In this document: piece by piece, positions 13,916-15,039 of the stretch | Layout of the letters: each line of letters begins with the position of its first letter | Numbering within the stretch: the stretch's first letter is position 1 | From: an uncultured Ileibacterium sp. | GTDB taxonomy: Bacteria > Bacillota > Clostridia > Peptostreptococcales > Anaerovoracaceae | Assembly (NCBI GenBank): GCA_902488835.1 | Contig: CABTXQ010000030.1 | Location: 1 to 15,039 of the forward strand | Reading direction: 5' to 3' | DNA: 15,039 bases | The notes under the pieces: generated by a model | Told to the model about the DNA's origin: nothing | Database searches by the model: none | The model's input: only the letters and a program-made list of their open reading frames with translations | Made by a program: the position numbers and the translations under genes

Positions 13916-14288
13916 ATTCTCCCTCCATATAAGTTTCAAGCATAACTGATAGCTCTTCATCAGATATTCCGGCAATCCTCCCTAGCTCAACAGCCTCTTG
14001 CAATTTTGATTCAATTCGCTTAAGGTATTCTTCTCTGATCAGCTCCCTATTCTGATGAGCAACAAAATTACCCTTTCCCTGAACCGAATTGATAAATCCG
14101 TCGAGTTCAAGCTCGTCAAATGCCCTTTTGACCGTAATCATGCTCACCCTTAGCTCCTTAGCCATAAATCTGATGGAAGGCAATTTCTCACCTGTCTTAA
14201 GGCTTCCTGAAATTATTTGTGCCTTTATTTGATTCTTAATTTGCAGGTAAATAGGGTCAGTACTCGAGTTATTAATCTGAATATTCAT
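13908..14288 (-). CDS. GntR-family (YtrA-type) transcriptional repressor
   Basis: A 126-residue regulator with the GntR winged HTH at about residues 10-76: DPIYLQIKNQIKAQIISGSL, KTGEKLPSIRFMAKELRVSM (32-51), ITVKRAFDELELDGFI (52-66) and GKGNFVA (71-77). The tail after the wHTH is only about 45 residues and holds no ligand-binding domain, which is the YtrA layout. YtrA-type proteins usually repress their own ABC-transporter operon by binding a palindrome at the promoter; a perfect dyad lies 29 bases upstream here. The start at 14288 follows AAGGCGG with five bases of spacing. It is the first gene of a five-gene minus-strand group. Confidence 0.92.
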   Translation of the reverse strand: MNIQINNSSTDPIYLQIKNQIKAQIISGSLKTGEKLPSIRFMAKELRVSMITVKRAFDELELDGFINSVQGKGNFVAHQNRELIREEYLKRIESKLQEAVELGRIAGISDEELSVMLETYMEGEYE

Positions 14289-14316
14289 TTTTACCGCCTT
14301 GCTGTTCTCTTTGTTA

Positions 14317-14345
14317 TAACTGTTATTATAATATAATAACAGTTA
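14317..14345. promoter_or_regulatory. Perfect 29-bp palindrome, probable GntR operator
   Basis: Arms TAACTGTTATTATA (14317-14330) and TATAATAACAGTTA (14332-14345) are exact reverse complements about a single central base. An overlapping GTTATAAC (14313-14320) is itself an eight-base palindrome. The dyad covers the AT-rich stretch (TATAAT on the minus strand at 14330-14325) expected to contain the -10 box, with a TTGCAA (14356-14351) farther upstream, though that spacing to TATAAT (20) is too long. The position fits autoregulation by the adjacent YtrA-type repressor. Confidence 0.8.
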
Positions 14346-14371
14346 GGTTATTGCAAGATGTTTTTGGAAAT

Positions 14372-14411
14372 AAAAAAGTTATCAAGTTTTTCAAACAATA
14401 CCTTGATAACT
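14372..14411 (-). terminator. Terminator of the minus-strand small gene
   Basis: On the minus strand, AGTTATCAAG and CTTGATAACT pair perfectly (10 bases, loop of 15), followed by a run of six T (complement of 14372-14377). It lies about 150 bases after the small TTG-start gene at 14564, and just before the GntR operator, so it insulates that promoter. Confidence 0.85.
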
Positions 14412-14563
14412 ATATTGTGCATATCTTGTAAATATGCAAAGAGCAATTAAATACTCTCATTCAAGCTATTTCACTTATATACTTTATAGCTTCTTCTTTA
14501 ATATTATATATCCTCTTTCGAGACTATCCACATTATCTCAGCTCATAAATTATCATATGATGC

Positions 14564-14731
14564 TTATTTTGTTTCAAATAATCCCCAAATGCATGTCGCG
14601 ATTGTGGTTATTGGGAAAACCATTAAATCATAAATCGATGTTCTATACTTGACAAGCAACAATACTAACAAAAAGCATTGCATTGCTATTATGATGCTAA
14701 ACCGTTCTTTTAGGTTTTTTTTATTCTTCAA
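14564..14731 (-). CDS. Small membrane protein, 55 residues, TTG start
   Basis: A reading frame with no family match that I recognise. It starts with TTG at 14731, preceded by AAGGAG with seven bases of spacing, and ends in TAA at 14564. The protein begins MKNKKNLKERF, a positively charged end, then has a hydrophobic stretch SIIIAMQCFLLVLLLV (12-27), a short KYRTS loop, and a second hydrophobic stretch IYDLMVFPITTIATCIWGLF (33-52), ending ETK. Two membrane segments with positive ends suggest an integral membrane protein. A near-consensus promoter upstream (TTGACA-17-TATAAA), a good ribosome binding site and a downstream terminator support a real gene. Function is unknown; candidates include a stress, toxin or transport-regulating small protein, none supported by motifs. 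Confidence 0.7.
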   Translation of the reverse strand: MKNKKNLKERFSIIIAMQCFLLVLLLVKYRTSIYDLMVFPITTIATCIWGLFETK

Positions 14732-14806
14732 TATTTATCTCCTTTTTCATAAATATTTTGGACAGAGCATAAATAGCATTTATTAAATGTTTAACTTCAT
14801 AAAAAA

Positions 14807-14835
14807 TTTATACTACAATCATGAAGTGCTGTCAA
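14807..14835 (-). promoter_or_regulatory. Near-consensus SigA promoter of the small membrane protein gene
   Basis: On the minus strand: -35 TTGACA (14835-14830), 17-base spacer, -10 TATAAA (14812-14807). Eleven of twelve consensus bases match at the ideal spacing. The leader to the TTG start is roughly 70 bases. Confidence 0.85.
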
Positions 14836-14884
14836 ATTTATAAATAATGGTGATCATCATTTGTATAAGTGATTTAACAAGTAA

Positions 14885-14915
14885 ACAAAAGGCTTAGAGA
14901 ATTTCTTCTCTAAGC
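14885..14915 (-). terminator. Rho-independent terminator of an unseen upstream gene
   Basis: Ten-base perfect stem GCTTAGAGAA / TTCTCTAAGC (14892-14901 and 14906-14915) around TTTC. On the minus strand it is followed by a T-rich run (CCTTTTGTTT). It would end a transcript entering from the right edge of the window. Confidence 0.8.
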
Positions 14916-14960
14916 TTAAAAGTTGGAAAGGAAACATATTTTGATAGAATTTCAGCCTAT

Positions 14961-15008
14961 GGGTGCAAATGAGGGTGCGTGGGTGCAATTCAAGGGGGTG
15001 TGGGTGCA
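14961..15008. repeat. Cluster of GGGTGC motifs
   Basis: GGGTGC occurs four times (14961, 14973, 14981, 15002) with spacings of 12, 8 and 21 bases; GGGGGTG at 14994 is related. Five G-runs of three or more lie in about 45 bases of otherwise AT-rich DNA. Spacing is irregular, so this is not a simple tandem repeat. Confidence 0.6.
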
Positions 15009-15039
15009 GCTCCATTTTACAACTAACTATTCCTCATAA

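Larger units (their letters stand above)
14732..15039. other. Intergenic stretch, no confirmed gene
   Basis: This 308-base interval holds the promoter of the small gene (14807-14835), a 13-base palindrome in its leader (CATTTA-T-TAAATG at 14777-14789), a minus-strand terminator (14885-14915) and a cluster of GGGTGC motifs (14961-15008). I see no coding region with a convincing start. The terminator suggests a minus-strand gene ending near or beyond the right edge. Confidence 0.6.

Noticed and set aside
13916..13975. Longer N-terminus for the ABC ATPase
   Set aside because: The extra 20 codons lie within the GntR gene and precede the GGAGGG site that serves the 13915 start.
14411..14563. A second small gene after the TTG-start gene
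   Set aside because: Only short frames broken by stops are found, and none has a start with a ribosome binding site.
14434..14652. Plus-strand 72-residue reading frame
   Set aside because: It has no ribosome binding site and partly overlaps, on the opposite strand, the better supported TTG-start gene.
14857..15015. Minus-strand 52-residue reading frame starting MELHPHPLELHP
   Set aside because: No ribosome binding site precedes its ATG, it reads through a terminator hairpin, and its odd composition simply reflects the GGGTGC cluster.

Overview
The window looks like a low-GC Firmicute, most likely an anaerobic member of the Clostridia. The DNA is AT-rich, ribosome binding sites are strong AGGAGG types, promoters are of the SigA type, and TTG and GTG starts occur. 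Gene families typical of strict anaerobes are present: a C_GCAxxG_C_C protein, a DUF438-hemerythrin-PAS protein and a 3-hydroxyacyl-CoA dehydrogenase. I cannot name the species from sequence alone. Almost everything reads on the minus strand; only 5757-7124 reads on the plus strand.

Positions 1-3033 are a tightly packed minus-strand operon that looks like the replication and partition module of a plasmid or integrative element. In transcription order it holds a small HTH protein, a protein resembling a phage replisome organizer, a small HTH-like protein of unknown role, ParA, a small zinc-ribbon protein and ParB, which runs off the left edge. The visible ParB end is an in-frame array of 45-bp tandem repeats, each holding a perfect hairpin. 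Upstream of the operon, 3085-3141 carries direct repeats and nested palindromes that could be an operator or origin.

Positions 3231-5629 are a polar amino-acid ABC uptake operon (binding lipoprotein, permease, ATPase) with a clear promoter, a palindrome in the promoter spacer, and a terminator. Next come a small GlsB/YeaQ-type membrane protein with its terminator and a stand-alone 3-hydroxyacyl-CoA dehydrogenase, both on the plus strand. A hairpin at 7142-7172 separates the dehydrogenase from a converging minus-strand group.

That group (7179-10776) holds an AAA/DUF4143 ATPase with its own extended -10 promoter, then the C_GCAxxG_C_C protein, an unrecognised protein and a YkvI-type transporter. 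Positions 10894-14288 form a second five-gene group: a YtrA-type GntR repressor, an ABC ATPase, an ABC-2 permease, a FluC/CrcB fluoride channel and the DUF438-hemerythrin-PAS protein. A perfect 29-bp palindrome lies just upstream of the repressor gene and probably controls the group.

At the right end (14378-15039) I find a TTG-initiated 55-residue membrane protein gene with a near-consensus promoter and a terminator. Farther right there is another minus-strand terminator and a cluster of GGGTGC motifs. The most notable items are the repeat-bearing ParB inside a possible element replication module, the small TTG-start gene, and the fluoride channel grouped with a hemerythrin-PAS protein under a GntR repressor. 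No complete new defence or signalling system can be demonstrated here.
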